From: Rhea pennata | Lineage: Eukaryota; Chordata; Aves; Rheiformes; Rheidae | NCBI RefSeq assembly: GCF_028389875.1 | Contig: NC_084665.1 | Span: forward strand, 6,449,501-6,513,500 | Direction of reading: 5' to 3' | DNA length: 64,000 bases | Part shown: piece by piece, positions 1-19,352 of the stretch | How positions within the stretch are numbered: the first letter of the stretch is position 1 | Layout of the letters: each line of letters opens with the position of its first letter | Program-made: the position numbers and the translations under genes | The notes under the pieces: generated by a model | Seen by the model: the letters and a program-made list of their open reading frames with translations, nothing else | Told to the model about the DNA's origin: nothing | The model's database searches: none

Positions 1-1274
1 CGACAAGAAGGGCAAGAAGGAGGATCTGGGGAGCTACAGGCCAGTGAGAATCACCCTGATGCCTGGGAAGGAAATGGAGCAAATAATCCTGGAAACAATT
101 TCCAAAAATATGAAGGACAAAGAGGTAATTGGGAGTAGTCAACCAGGATTTATGAAGAAGATATCATGCCTGACCAACCTGATAACCTTCTAATATGAAA
201 TGACTTTGTGGATGAGGGGAGAGCAATAGATACTGTTTATTATGAGGTTAGCAAGACTTTTGACTCTGTCTCCCACAAAATCCCCATAGACAAGCCAATG
301 AAGTGTACCTCAGGGTTTGATGCTGGGGCAATACTGTTTAACATTTTCAGTGACAATCTGGACAATGAGTTAGAGTGCGCCCTCAGCAAATTTGAACATG
401 CTGCAAAACCGATGGGCATGGTTGATGTTTCGGAGGTTATGCTGCTACTCAGAGGGACCACGACAGGCTGGAGAAAAGGGCAGAGAAGAACCTCATGAAG
501 TTCAACAAAGGGAAATGCCAGGTCTTGCACCTGGGCAGCAACAACTCCACGTATCAGTACACACCAGGGACCGACACACTGGAAAGCAGCTTTGCAGAGA
601 AGGACTTGAGGCTCCTGGTGGACAACAAGTTGATCATGAAACAGTAAGGCGCCCTCACAGCAAAGGCAGCCAACAGCCTCTTGGGCTGCATTAGAAAGAT
701 CACTGCCAACAAGCTGAGGGAGGTGATCCTTCCTCTCTACCAGGCAGTGATGAGCCTACGTCTGGAGAGCTGGGTCAAGGTTTGGGCTCCCTTGTACAAG
801 AGAGACGTGGACATTCTGGAGTGCGTCAAGCGAAGGGCTGCTGAGATCATTAAGTGACTGGAGCTCCTCTCATGTACGGAGGAGCTGAGAGAACGGGGAC
901 TGTTTAGCCTGGAGAAGAGGAGCCTCAGGGGCAGGGGAATCTTGTCAATGTGTACAAATAGCTGAAGGAAGGAAGTAAGAAGGCAGAGCCAGACTTCTCT
1001 GATTGGTGCCCAGAGACAGGACAAGAGGCAATGGGCATAAACTGAAATGCAGGGAATCCCACTGAAATGCAACGAAAACACTTTCCTGTGAGGACAGGTG
1101 ATGGAACAGGTTGCCAAGAGATGTCCTGGAGTCTTCATTCTTGAAGGTGCTCAGAATGCAGCTGGGCACGGTCCTTGGCAGCCTGCTCTCAGTGACCCTG
1201 CTCGGAGGGTTGGGCTAAACAATCTCCAGAGGTCCTTTGTAACCTCAACTACTCTATGATTCTGTGATTCTGTG
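1..1274 (+). mobile_element. CR1 LINE, 3' part, non-functional (copy A)
   Basis: This is a chicken-repeat-1 non-LTR retrotransposon fragment in + orientation that continues past the left edge. Early frames read like a CR1 reverse transcriptase ([15 protein letters not shown] at the start, then VSKTFDSVSHKI near 250-280). The middle of the RT is missing: at about 300-345 the text jumps to a LFNIFSDNLDNELE-like stretch, so the conserved PQGS region is gone, and the FADD-type catalytic motif near 390 is not intact. Downstream come the C-terminal segment (EKGQRRTS/NLMKFNKGKC-type, 475-520; [13 protein letters not shown], 785-820; RLPRDVLES, about 1110-1135) with stops and frameshifts. The element ends in the CR1 tail of ATTCTGTG units at 1251-1274. 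It cannot have mobilised itself. Copy B at 32492-33400 is its near-identical inverted partner. Confidence 0.93.
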
Positions 1275-4200
1275 TATTAGAAACTCTTAGTATTTTATTT
1301 CATTTGGAAAAGTACAGAAAGGCAGTGTGATGGTTTCCTAGATAAGAACATGCCAGAAAGACAGTGGCAGCCTGCTGTTAGCTTCAAAGGTCCGACTTGC
1401 TGCAAAGCTTGTTTTACCAGACTGAGAACTAGACATCTAAAGGAAACAGGAAAAAGTAAAAAATGTAAAAAGAAAAACGTCTTTATGGAAAATGGTGAGC
1501 AGTTGTTTGCACAGGCATGTTAATAAGGGCAGGTTCTCTGAAAGTGTCTGAAGAGACTGAGTTTCCCAAATCTAGGGAATAATGAGCTATTATATTGAAT
1601 GTATAACCAGATATGGTTATAGTATGTTGTTTTTAAGCCATACTTCTTCAAACGCTTCTGTTCTAAATTATTAATATCTCATTTTAAGTGAGAAACTGCT
1701 TGGATTGTAATTGCCATATCATTGTCTCTGAGTTAGATAGGCCCTGTCCTATCTTAAAAAGTGGTCTGAAGGGGAATCTCACCCAACTTGAGTGTGGAGG
1801 TATGGTATGATACCATGGCAGGAGTATATGGAGACTAAAAGTAGTGTTGAGAGACACCAAGGTACCAGAATTCTGGTTAGCTCAATTACCATCTAACTTT
1901 CCTTCTCTAAAGAGTGAGGTGCTTTTCATGGAACTTATCTTTCTGTCTTTCTTGGCGATTGTGGAGAAGAAAGATCAATGTTACAATTAAAAATATTTTT
2001 TATTTGCCATTATGTACCTTTCCCACACAGTTTCCAATTCGGCGACATTTCACATTGATCTGAGACTGCATGATGCAAAGACCCAGAGCCTCTAAATGTC
2101 TAAAAGTGCTCATGACAGTTAGGGTTGGAAGCAACATACATTTTGGAAGCAGTGCTTGATAATTCACTGAATAATTTATTTGCACAAAATATTTTGTAGC
2201 ATGTAGCATTTTAAAAATTAAAATGGTTTATTCACCTTATATACATTAAGGTGTTTGTTTCTAAATGATGGGTAGAATGTCTAGAAGCAACTGTATCTAA
2301 AATTACTTGAACTTCTCATTTTCAAAGCTCTTTCCACTACTTTCTGATATAAGGATGACATTTTTAAAGTCTGAACTCTGCTCAAAAGTATTTTTGGAAA
2401 GTTTGAATAAAAACAATTTAGCCATCTCTGTGTAAAATGACTTCTACAAAAGTACTCATTTGCTACGACATATTTTTGGCGGCCATCTATTGAACAGCTT
2501 TGGTGCCTAACTGGAGATGGTCAGAAGTATTTTTAAAGTCATTATATATTTATTATTGATTATAATAATGCTTAGAGATTCCACCCATCAACCAGAGACA
2601 TAAGTGTGCTAGATATTCTACAGGTGGCAATGAAAAAGCCCTCAAGGACTTGCAACCTAATTTGCCAGCAATGATAGCGGCACATCCAAGGGGAGTGAGA
2701 CACAGTAATGAAAGTGTTACCAGGTTGGCAAACCATACTCTGAAGAATCTGTAACTGGATGCACACCTACTTGCTGCTAGTATTCGGCATGCAGTTGGGA
2801 AGAACTGAAAGGATGGGGGGAAGCAATCAGCCTTGCTATTGGACAAAGGTTGTAGTGATCCCAGCACTGCAGTCCCATTGCTCATCTATTTAGTCTCTCC
2901 CCTTCAGTCTAAAAGGGAGAATTATTCAGGTGAGTAGAGTGGCACTGTGAAAATTCAGCTTTAATTTGAAAAGTAGAAGTGTTTTTTTTGGGGGCAATTC
3001 TTATCATTATAGTTGATGCAGTTAAGCAGCTCCAATGTAGGAAAGTACTCAACACTAAAGCAATTAGGTGGACTATATAAAAGTAAATTTTTAGAATTGC
3101 CAGAAGATAGGAATAATTATGTAGCCATTCTCACTTCCGTTTTGATCTTCTAGCAGAAGTATGAGGGAATGAGCTATTAGATTCTTTTCCTGTTGAAACA
3201 TCCTAAATTAGTCCTCACTTGATACTTTTTTGGTTCCATTATTGGAAGTACATTTGTCCCAAACTTTTGAAGTTTGTTATTATTAAACTGTCTCTAATGG
3301 CCATACTATATGAATTATCCTTTCACATTTGTGTCTATACAGTAAGGCTATACCTCTTAAAGACATAAATATGGAGGTGTTTCATATCACTGCAAAATAC
3401 AGTGTTTCCCTAAGCAGTTCATCTCAGAGCCATGCTTTCCATGGCCTCTCATGAAAAAGATAAAAAAAAATGCCATTAATGTTGAGTTGAGGCAAATGGA
3501 CATTCTCTTTCTTGAAAATTCTGGATTAAAACTGTCATTTTTCAGTCACCTGTTTATTTCATGGAAAGGAATATATTTGAAGTTATATAAATCTAATATA
3601 ATAGGACTTTTCAACCTATATTCTCCAGAATTAGAAGAACTTAAAAAAAAAAAAATCTACCTTTTTCTCCAAGCTGTTCTTTTTTTAGTTGCATTAGAAT
3701 GGAATATACTTGGATTTAAAAAATGACAGGTCTTATTCATGGTCTTTTATTGTATTTATGCTATGGCTGGTCAGATGTTGTTATCTAAACCTTTGTTCTT
3801 TACAGTAGAAGAATTTCAGAAGATTTGAGAGAGTGTTTGGAGAGTTTTCAGGGAAAAAATTTACATGGTATGTTGCCATCATGAAATCCTATCTCCTGAT
3901 CAGTGCTAATCTCCACACATTTTGAATCTTTTGTTGGCTGTGATGGACTTGAAAGTTCACAGTGCAGCTTAGCAAACATGCCATCCTGCTGGCACTTGCC
4001 TGTGCCTAACAGGTGCTGTTGTGCGTTAGGGGTGGTGGGCTGTTCTCTTGTGTCCTGGGGAGTATTGTACATCATTTGTTAGCAGCTCAGCTTTGATTCC
4101 CTGACTACTATAAGGAAATAGTTAGAGCAGAGGTTGCTAAGTGACCTAAATCACCAGCTATGAGAAGAAGCAAGCTGTGTCAGATGCTGGCATTGCTGGG

Positions 4201-4990
4201 TCATCCTGGGAGCCAGCCGAATGGAGCCAGAGCGTCTGCCAATAGCAGGCACGGAGCAACTGGAGGTCCATGAAAAAAAAAACCCTATCGGCTGACGGAA
4301 CATGTTGGAATGGTGCTTGGAAAGGGAAAACGTAGGGCTTTTTGACCTGGTGAGTATGCACAGGGTTGCCCAAGATAGAGAGGGGTGGTAAAACTTTTAT
4401 TGTGATCAAGTGGGAGCTTTTAGTTCAAGGAGAAGATTAAAAATAAGAAAGAAGGAATAATACTTGATTTAAATGTTCTTGTGGCAACTTTTAAATAGTA
4501 CCAAGAGCAGAAAATAATTCAAGATTAGTCTGCTCCTGCAGCATCAGCTGATTTGTCTTACTCGAGAGGACAGAGAGTTGCCTGAGGCAGCAAAATGGCA
4601 AGGGAATCTGTGACGATGATGGTGGGACATGAGGGGCACATTTTCCAGGTGCAACTGCCTTCTGCCAGAGCCAGCCCTGCTTGTGCTCTGACACACTACA
4701 GCCTCATGATTTACCAGTGTGATTTACAAAGGGAGAAGTGGAGATATAAAGTACTTTAAACTTTCCTCTTAAGAATCAGAAATCTTCTTTAATGCTAAGT
4801 AATTATAAAATTGCAAAGTTAAAAGTGGTAAGGGCCTGTTAATAAGGCACCCTTCTCTGTCTGCAGGGGATCCTTCTGGGGGAGCTAGGCGATTTAAAAC
4901 TGGGTATCACCTCAATTATTTGCCTAATAATTTCAGCTCATGAACTTCTGCCGTTGTATCTTCTTTTTTCAGGGCAGGAATAGGTTAATG
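1275..4990. other. Upstream intergenic DNA, no gene recognised
   Basis: About 3.7 kb of AT-rich sequence lies between the CR1 copy and the CpG island. The open frames here are short, lack recognisable domains and have no coding-like composition. I see no RNA gene and no clear transposon. Short A-runs occur near 3466 and 3643-3655. Distal control elements of CCDC85A could lie here, but nothing in the sequence singles one out. Confidence 0.6.
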
Positions 4991-5083
4991 TTTCATTCAG
5001 GGCAGCAGGGGGCGCCCGCGCCCCGCGCCGCCGCCCCGCGCCCGCTCCCCGCCGCCGCCGGCGCCTCCGCTCCGCGCCGCGCT

Positions 5084-5148
5084 GCCTCCTGCCTCCTCCT
5101 CCTCCTGCCTCCTCCTCCTCCTCCTCCTCCTCCTCCTGCCGCCGCCGC
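5084..5148. repeat. (CCT)n/(GCC)n microsatellite in the CpG island
   Basis: A run of CCT triplets with two CTG interruptions is followed by GCC triplets. On the opposite strand it reads as GGA/GGC repeats. It lies about 700 bases 5' of the start codon, in the promoter or the start of the 5' UTR, and is likely to vary in length between individuals. Confidence 0.9.
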
Positions 5149-5292
5149 CCTGCGGGCACCTGCCCCCGCCTGCGCCCCTTCCCCTGGCCGCCGCCCACGC
5201 GCCGCGGGCACGAAGCTGGCAGGCGGAGGCGGCTTTTAAGGAGCGCTTGGAGTCTCTCTGCGCGGGTGCCCGTTTCTGCCCGTCCGCCCGCG

Positions 5293-5406
5293 ATGGTGCT
5301 GCGGCTCGGGACTTCGTGTTCCTCTTTTGCACGGCTCCGTCTGCCGCCCGAGGAGAGGCCGATTACAGCTGCAGCCCCCGTTAGACAGCGCGGCTTCAGG
5401 GGGTGA
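5293..5406 (+). CDS. Possible upstream ORF in the CCDC85A 5' leader
   Basis: This is the only ATG on the + strand between about 5000 and the CCDC85A start at 5845. It has G at -3 and G at +4, a fair initiation context, and opens a 37-codon frame ending at TGA 5404-5406, well before the main start. If transcription begins upstream of 5293, this frame could damp or condition translation of CCDC85A. The peptide has no recognisable domain. Whether it lies in the mature leader is unknown, so this is a candidate regulatory uORF and not a demonstrated gene. Confidence 0.3.
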   Translation: MVLRLGTSCSSFARLRLPPEERPITAAAPVRQRGFRG

Positions 5407-5796
5407 GCCGCTCCGCAGGAGCGCGGAGGACGAGCCCCACGCTGCTGCCGTTGACTTGTTGAAAGAGCGTTTTTTTCCTTTTGTGTTTTTTTTTCCTTTG
5501 GAAGGGGGAAGTTTGCTCCTGAGACTTTAGCCTGGCTTCCTCCACACCCTTTCCTCCTCCTCCTCCTCTTCCTCTCTTTTTCCAGGATCCGCTGCTTGGG
5601 GCCGGAGGTGATTCCCTTCGTACCCCCTCCGCAGCCGGTGCCGGCGCAGCGGGCACGAATCGCCGGGCTGGAAGCGCGGCGGCCCCGCCGCTGCGGGAAG
5701 CGCTGCCCGCGGCGCTCCGGGCTCGTCCGCTTCCCCTCGCGAGGCGGCCCGGGAGGGTCGCAGCCCCTCGGCTGCGGCGGCCGCCCCGGGCCGTGA

Positions 5797-14060
<8,264 letters not shown>

Positions 14061-14064
14061 AAAG

Positions 14065-14805
14065 AAACTGTCCTGATTTTCCAGGCTTAAGGGTGGAAAG
14101 AATAACAAGATCATGGAATTGTTGATTTAATAATAGTATCTGGAAAAATACTGGAACGAGTAACTAAACTGTTTTTAGATGTCTAGGTGGTAATGAGGAT
14201 ATAAGTTAAGGTGAACTTGTTAAGAATAATTATACAAAAACAGTCTGTTCCTCTATATTGTAAGGTAACAGGCATTGGGAAGAGTGAGGGGTAGTAAATC
14301 TAACTGTCTTGAACTGGAAGGGGTTTCCACCCTGTCTCACCTGATACTCTTCTGGTAAGCTAGGGAAGCATGGCTTGAGTGAAATTCCTATAAGGTAGGT
14401 CCACAGCACTTTGGAAAATGTGTCTAGAGGTGCATCTTCTCAGTAACTGTATTTCATGCCCTTCCAGGAAGGCTGTATCAGAACTGAACTCTTGCAAGCA
14501 TCTGTTATTCTTCACTGTTTTCTTTCATAACTTGCTAAAGGAATGGAGTGTACAGTTTGTAAAAATTTAAGGTGATGCTCTTGTGGGAAGATCTGGAAGC
14601 AGTTTGAATGATAGCATCTTGACAACTGGTCTTAAAAATACAAGAGAATGTAATAAGGATGAATGCCAAATCCTGCATTTAGGTATTGCTCCATTACAGA
14701 CTGGGGGGATGTTTGGTTAGGTAGCTGTTTTGCAGATACGGATGTGGAGGTTATATTGAATCATTGATTGAAAACTTGAACAGTGTTATGCACTTAAAAG
14801 AATGA
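14065..14805 (+). mobile_element. Ancient CR1/L3-like LINE remnant (RT region), heavily decayed
   Basis: Despite many mutations and gaps, ordered blocks resemble an old CR1/L3 reverse transcriptase region in + orientation. A GGAAAAATACTGGAACGAGT block at about 14141-14160 corresponds to the PGK.LE motif. A block at about 14330-14400 (GTCTCACCTGATACTC ... GATTTCCTATAAGGT-like) corresponds to the DT.SH.IL and following region. AATGCCAAATCCTGCATTTA at about 14661-14680 corresponds to the K.CK.LHLG motif, followed by TTTTGCAGATACGGATGTGG at 14728-14747. The order and spacing are right for one element. No open frame survives. A profile search would confirm the family. Confidence 0.6.
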
Positions 14806-15589
14806 AGATAAGCCTGCCTGGGGTTTACCTGTACAGAGTGTCCTTCTCATCTATTTTCCCTGCTTCCTTACCTTTCCCTTTAGAGTGCTTATCCTGCCAC
14901 AAACATGTCTTTATTTTGGCTGTCAGGACTTGATGCTAATTCAGTCTTTCCTTGATACAGACAGTGACCCTCTCACTGTGAGTGCCAGAGCAGGGAAGGG
15001 GTTCCCAGAAGTGACACATTACCTTTAAATCATCACCAATACGCCACATATCTTTTAGAACAAGGTCTGTGTTAGCTACCCTGAGATGACTGTGTGCATT
15101 AATAAATAAGGCAGAAGGGAATTGATGGTGAATATAATAACAAGCAACACCTATTGCCCTCTTGAGGTACTGTTTTCAATTTTAGCAAAGGTAAGCACAG
15201 CAGAGCTAGACAAGTTCAAGGCTGGACGAGATAGGCAGTTTTACTGAAGGCGAAGATTATTTAAAGACTAGTTTTCTTCTGATTAATTGGCCCTCAAAGA
15301 GGGACTTGCCAATAGAATAGAAAGGTCATGTTTCAAAGCACACAGGAAATAACTTTCAAAAGGAACACAGTGCAGTGCAGATTTTATCCATTTTGAATAG
15401 CACCTCAATGTGTTACTGTTCTTGAACACAAATATCTTTCAGTGTAAAGGCTAGAAGAAAATTATTATTTTTTTTTTTAAATTGGAAATGGGACTCATAT
15501 AGAGGGAATGAGAGATCCCTCTAGTTCAGGCAAGTTCTTTGGAACAGATTTAAAAATATATTTTGTTTTAACAAATCTTTGGGTAGTGT

Positions 15590-15975
15590 TGCCGAATCGG
15601 GTACTCATTTTTCCCAGCGTATGTGGCCAGAGCCAGGCGTATTGCAGTTATGCAGAAGCGTTAACGCAGTCCCATCAGTAACCCTCACGTCAGACCTGTG
15701 AATAGTGCCCTTATCTCCCAAGCATTTAACCAATACAAAATGGAGGTTAGCAGCTATATCAACTGGCTGATTAATTTGAGATTTACGGCCCTATCTCTTA
15801 TTTTGAGTGTCGCTTAGAACTTCACTGACGTTTGAACGCAGACCTCCGAGATGGACGGCTAACGCAGTACGTCGCTGTGCCAGCGCTGTTAGTCTTGACC
15901 AACCTGCTGCAAGCCGGCGTTTGCGTGGGTCCCTTGACTTTGCTCGTGTTCTGCCTGAGATGCCTCTGATGCGTT
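15590..15975. promoter_or_regulatory. Intronic CpG-retaining patch (candidate regulatory element)
   Basis: By hand count about 22 CpG dinucleotides occur in about 386 bases, whereas flanking 60-base lines have none or one. They are concentrated at 15590-15690 and 15785-15975. Base composition is near 50% GC, so this is far above what methylated intronic DNA normally keeps. No repeat family was recognised that would explain it as a young insertion. It may be an unmethylated enhancer or minor promoter, a conserved element, or an unrecognised young repeat. Confidence 0.35.
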
Positions 15976-18322
15976 GTGGGTTTTTTTTTGGTTTATTAAA
16001 ATGTATGCTTTGAAAACAAGATATTCTTCGAGTAGTGAGTAGGAGGTTGTTTCATTATGTACTGAAGCTGATATAAAAGCTCTTTTATTTTCATGGTAAT
16101 TGGGTCAAATTGTAACGTATTTGCCTTCTCCTTGCCTTCCTGATGACCTCCGAGTCCTCAGGAGCTTGGAGGGGCAGTTAGTGTTGTCTGAAATATGTAG
16201 GCAGACTTCTTTTATACCTGGATGAGAAGTCCTTACATTAAAGCCTAGTTGGAATCCTTGCTTGGGGAGAGCACCTCTTATTTCAGGAGGAGCTATTATG
16301 CAACATAGCCCTTCAAACAGCTTTCTGGGCTAGTAATTTATCATATAATTATAGTAAAATGTTTTTAGAAATATTACAGTAATTAAATTGTCAATTTTTC
16401 TGAACTCTAGCAGTTTTAATGCAGAATTAAAATATAATTCTTGGTAACTGCTGCTTGTTTAAGTAAGGATATCCTTTCTGACTCTATTGATGGGACCTTT
16501 TTTTGAGTTTTACTTTTCTAATAAAACTAAAAAAAATAATAACCGGGGCTGCAGATTGTGCAGGGAATTGGATGGGCTAATAGTGCCTAGTGAGGCACAA
16601 AGCAGTTAGTAGAGAGTGGTGCTGAAAATACTGTACTTACCATTCATGCACAAAGTATGTTCTTTAGATGTTGAGAAGCTCTATAGGACAGTGAAGCATT
16701 CAAAATTATAGGGTATTTAATGAGGTCTAATACAACTTTGTGTTCTAATGGGACAGAACCTGCAATATCAAACTTCTGTTTGATAAATAGATAACTCTTT
16801 CAAATGATTGGCCTCAAACCTGATTGTTTCTTTTAAACTGTCTGTTTAAGCTCCTGTGAATTTTAAAAATCTGGCTTGATCAGCACTTGCTGTAGGCTTT
16901 GGAATATATATTTGCAACTTGGATTAAAGAAATGTATATGCTCTTACCAGAGGTTACAGGGTTTATTCATCATTACATTGCTCATATTTATGCTAAGTTC
17001 AGATAAACCTGGGCAAAAGCATTGACTGGTGACCCACATTCCCTGTTGGTTTGTGAGTCTGTTTTAGTTTTACCGTGGATGAGTCTTATTGTTTAAAATC
17101 TATCTTATCTTTTTGTCGTCTCAAAATATTGTTGATGGCCTGAAGATGGATCTCCTAAAAATACTGTTTGTTTATGAGAGAGAAAAAGGACAGCTGAAAA
17201 AAACAATTCACCAGATGCATTCAAATGAATGCTTAAAGGTTTAAACATGCAAATTGGCATAGTCCTTTAAAATATTTGAGCATTTCACTTTTCCTTGGGC
17301 ACCTGACTTGCATTGAAGTTGGATGCCCTGGCAAGAGCAAGATATCCTTGCTCTTGCAGCACTTTTACAGACATCACTTGCCTGTTATTGTAGTTTTGCT
17401 TGCTTGCTTGTATCTATTTTGAGATTTTTGTAACCTGAAGTTAGACTTTGAATTTTAGATTTTTGCAGTATCATTAAAGATACTGCAGTAAGTAAAGATT
17501 ACGCAGTCCATAAAGATAACATAAAAAGCAAAGAATTCCAACAACTCTTTTCTCCTAACCAGATCTCCAACATCCAAGACCAAAGGCTCTGCAGTCTTAA
17601 ATAAACACAGAAGATACCAGAATCAGTCTCCTACAGGTACAGGCACAAAAAATTTTTTGATTTATTCCTTGTTGTTGGAATTTGACACTAAACTCTACAC
17701 TCCAATCAATAATACTGAATGCTACATGTTGACTGCATGCTGCCACAGCACATGTGAATAATTTGGAGAGTTAGGAGGACAAAAAACATCTTCAGCATAT
17801 TCAACCAAACTCCAATTTCAGTCTTTAGGTGTCCATACTGACATTTTGCCTTGCATATAAAAGTAGTAAAATGGAAAGGTATCTTTTATAATGTGCTGAA
17901 AAGTTGTACTTAGGCTGATAAAATGAATTGTTGGGTTGGCTGACAGCATGAAAAATGACTGATCAGACTATTTTGAAAGCTTAGATCTCAGTTTTATCAG
18001 CTCAAGTCATTCTGTCATCCTTGTTTTGTCAAGAATAAATTGGAGAGTGCTAACTACTTGCGTTGATCCAGTATTACAACTGAATGTAAATTCAGTTACG
18101 GACCTATAGAGTACAGGAAAGATCTTTGTCAAAGCTTAAAGGGACTTGCTTTACCCTCTTTCGTGATAATTCTACAACAGCCCAATTAAAGTGTATTGTA
18201 TAGAACAGATAAGTCAATGCATATCAACTGCCACCTGGAGAAGTGTACTGTAGGCGCTGAAGCTCGAGCCAGTTTCCTGGGAAACACATTCTATTGCAGC
18301 TCTATTGCCTGATGGTGTCATG

Positions 18323-18375
18323 CATATATGTGTGTGTGTGTGTAAATATATATATAAATATACACACGTACACAC
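18323..18375. repeat. (TG)n(TA)n microsatellite
   Basis: A TGTGTG run followed by an ATATAT run and then ACACAC-type sequence, so the ends are partly complementary. Confidence 0.85.
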
Positions 18376-19312
18376 ATAATATTTAACATACTCAGTTGAC
18401 AGAGAAGATTCTGATATCTGTTTGGAAAATGGAGGTACATTTGAAGGATTAATAAGGATGCTTGAATATGAAATAATTACTATTTGAGAGCAAAATATTT
18501 GCTGAATTTATCAGTGTGGAAGGTTCTGTGCTTTTAATGTAGCAGGTCTTGGTTTTGTCTGTTTTGTTTGATAAAGGTGCGCTTAGCAGATGTATCTTTC
18601 AGTAAGTTGATGAGTTTTCAGTTCTACATATCTGTTCCCCTCCTGTTGTGAGATTGTTGGGTATTTGTTGCCTTTATTATAGGAAAACAAGCTGTTGACT
18701 GAGGAAGTGCTGTCAGGTGACATTTTCTCTCAAACTTAACATTTTTAATTAGGTGCTTTTAGTAAGACCCTCCCCCAACCTGGCTAAATTTTAATTGATT
18801 TGTTTTTGAAGTGCTGCCCAGAAATACATCATGATGCCAGGAAGTCATAGGATCTTGAAACTGATCAGAAGAGATCAAGATTAAAGAATTTTCATTGTCC
18901 AAAATGTGAAAAATACAGATAATACAGAGAGTGTAAACATTAGTTGATGTTGCTTCTGAGGGAACCAGAAACATCTTAATTCAAAACACTGAGGCTCAGT
19001 GTATCTTCTGTGTGTTTCTGCTCATCAGTGTAGTAGTATTCAGGTGCTCAGATGTATCTCTTGAGCTCAGGTGTTTAGTCATGCTAGCTAGATGATGGAT
19101 AAATAAACCAATTGCCTTACTTAGCATGACTATTTATGCAGTGTTAAGTACTAAATTTGTGTTCCAGTCTATCTGGTGAAACAAACTGGGAAAAGCTGTC
19201 TGAGGGTCAGTTCCTTTATTGCTCCAGAAACCTAATCAGAAATCTGGAGGTATATTATGCAGAAAACTAAAGAAACCCCAAACCTTAACCCTAAACAACC
19301 AAACCCAAATAC

Positions 19313-19352
19313 ATACATATATATGTTATATATATATATATATATATATATC
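19313..19352. repeat. (TA)n microsatellite
   Basis: An almost uninterrupted TA run from about 19326 to 19352, preceded by ACATACATATATATG. Confidence 0.9.

Noticed and set aside
737..1138. 133-codon minus-strand frame, and its twin at 32639-33019 (+)
   Set aside because: Both are antisense readings of the CR1 3' region. Their similarity reflects the repeat, not a gene family.
19270..19312. Telomere-like CCTTAACCCTAAAC stretch
   Set aside because: Only about one and a half TTAGGG-type units occur, in a general A/C-rich region. This is not an interstitial telomeric array.
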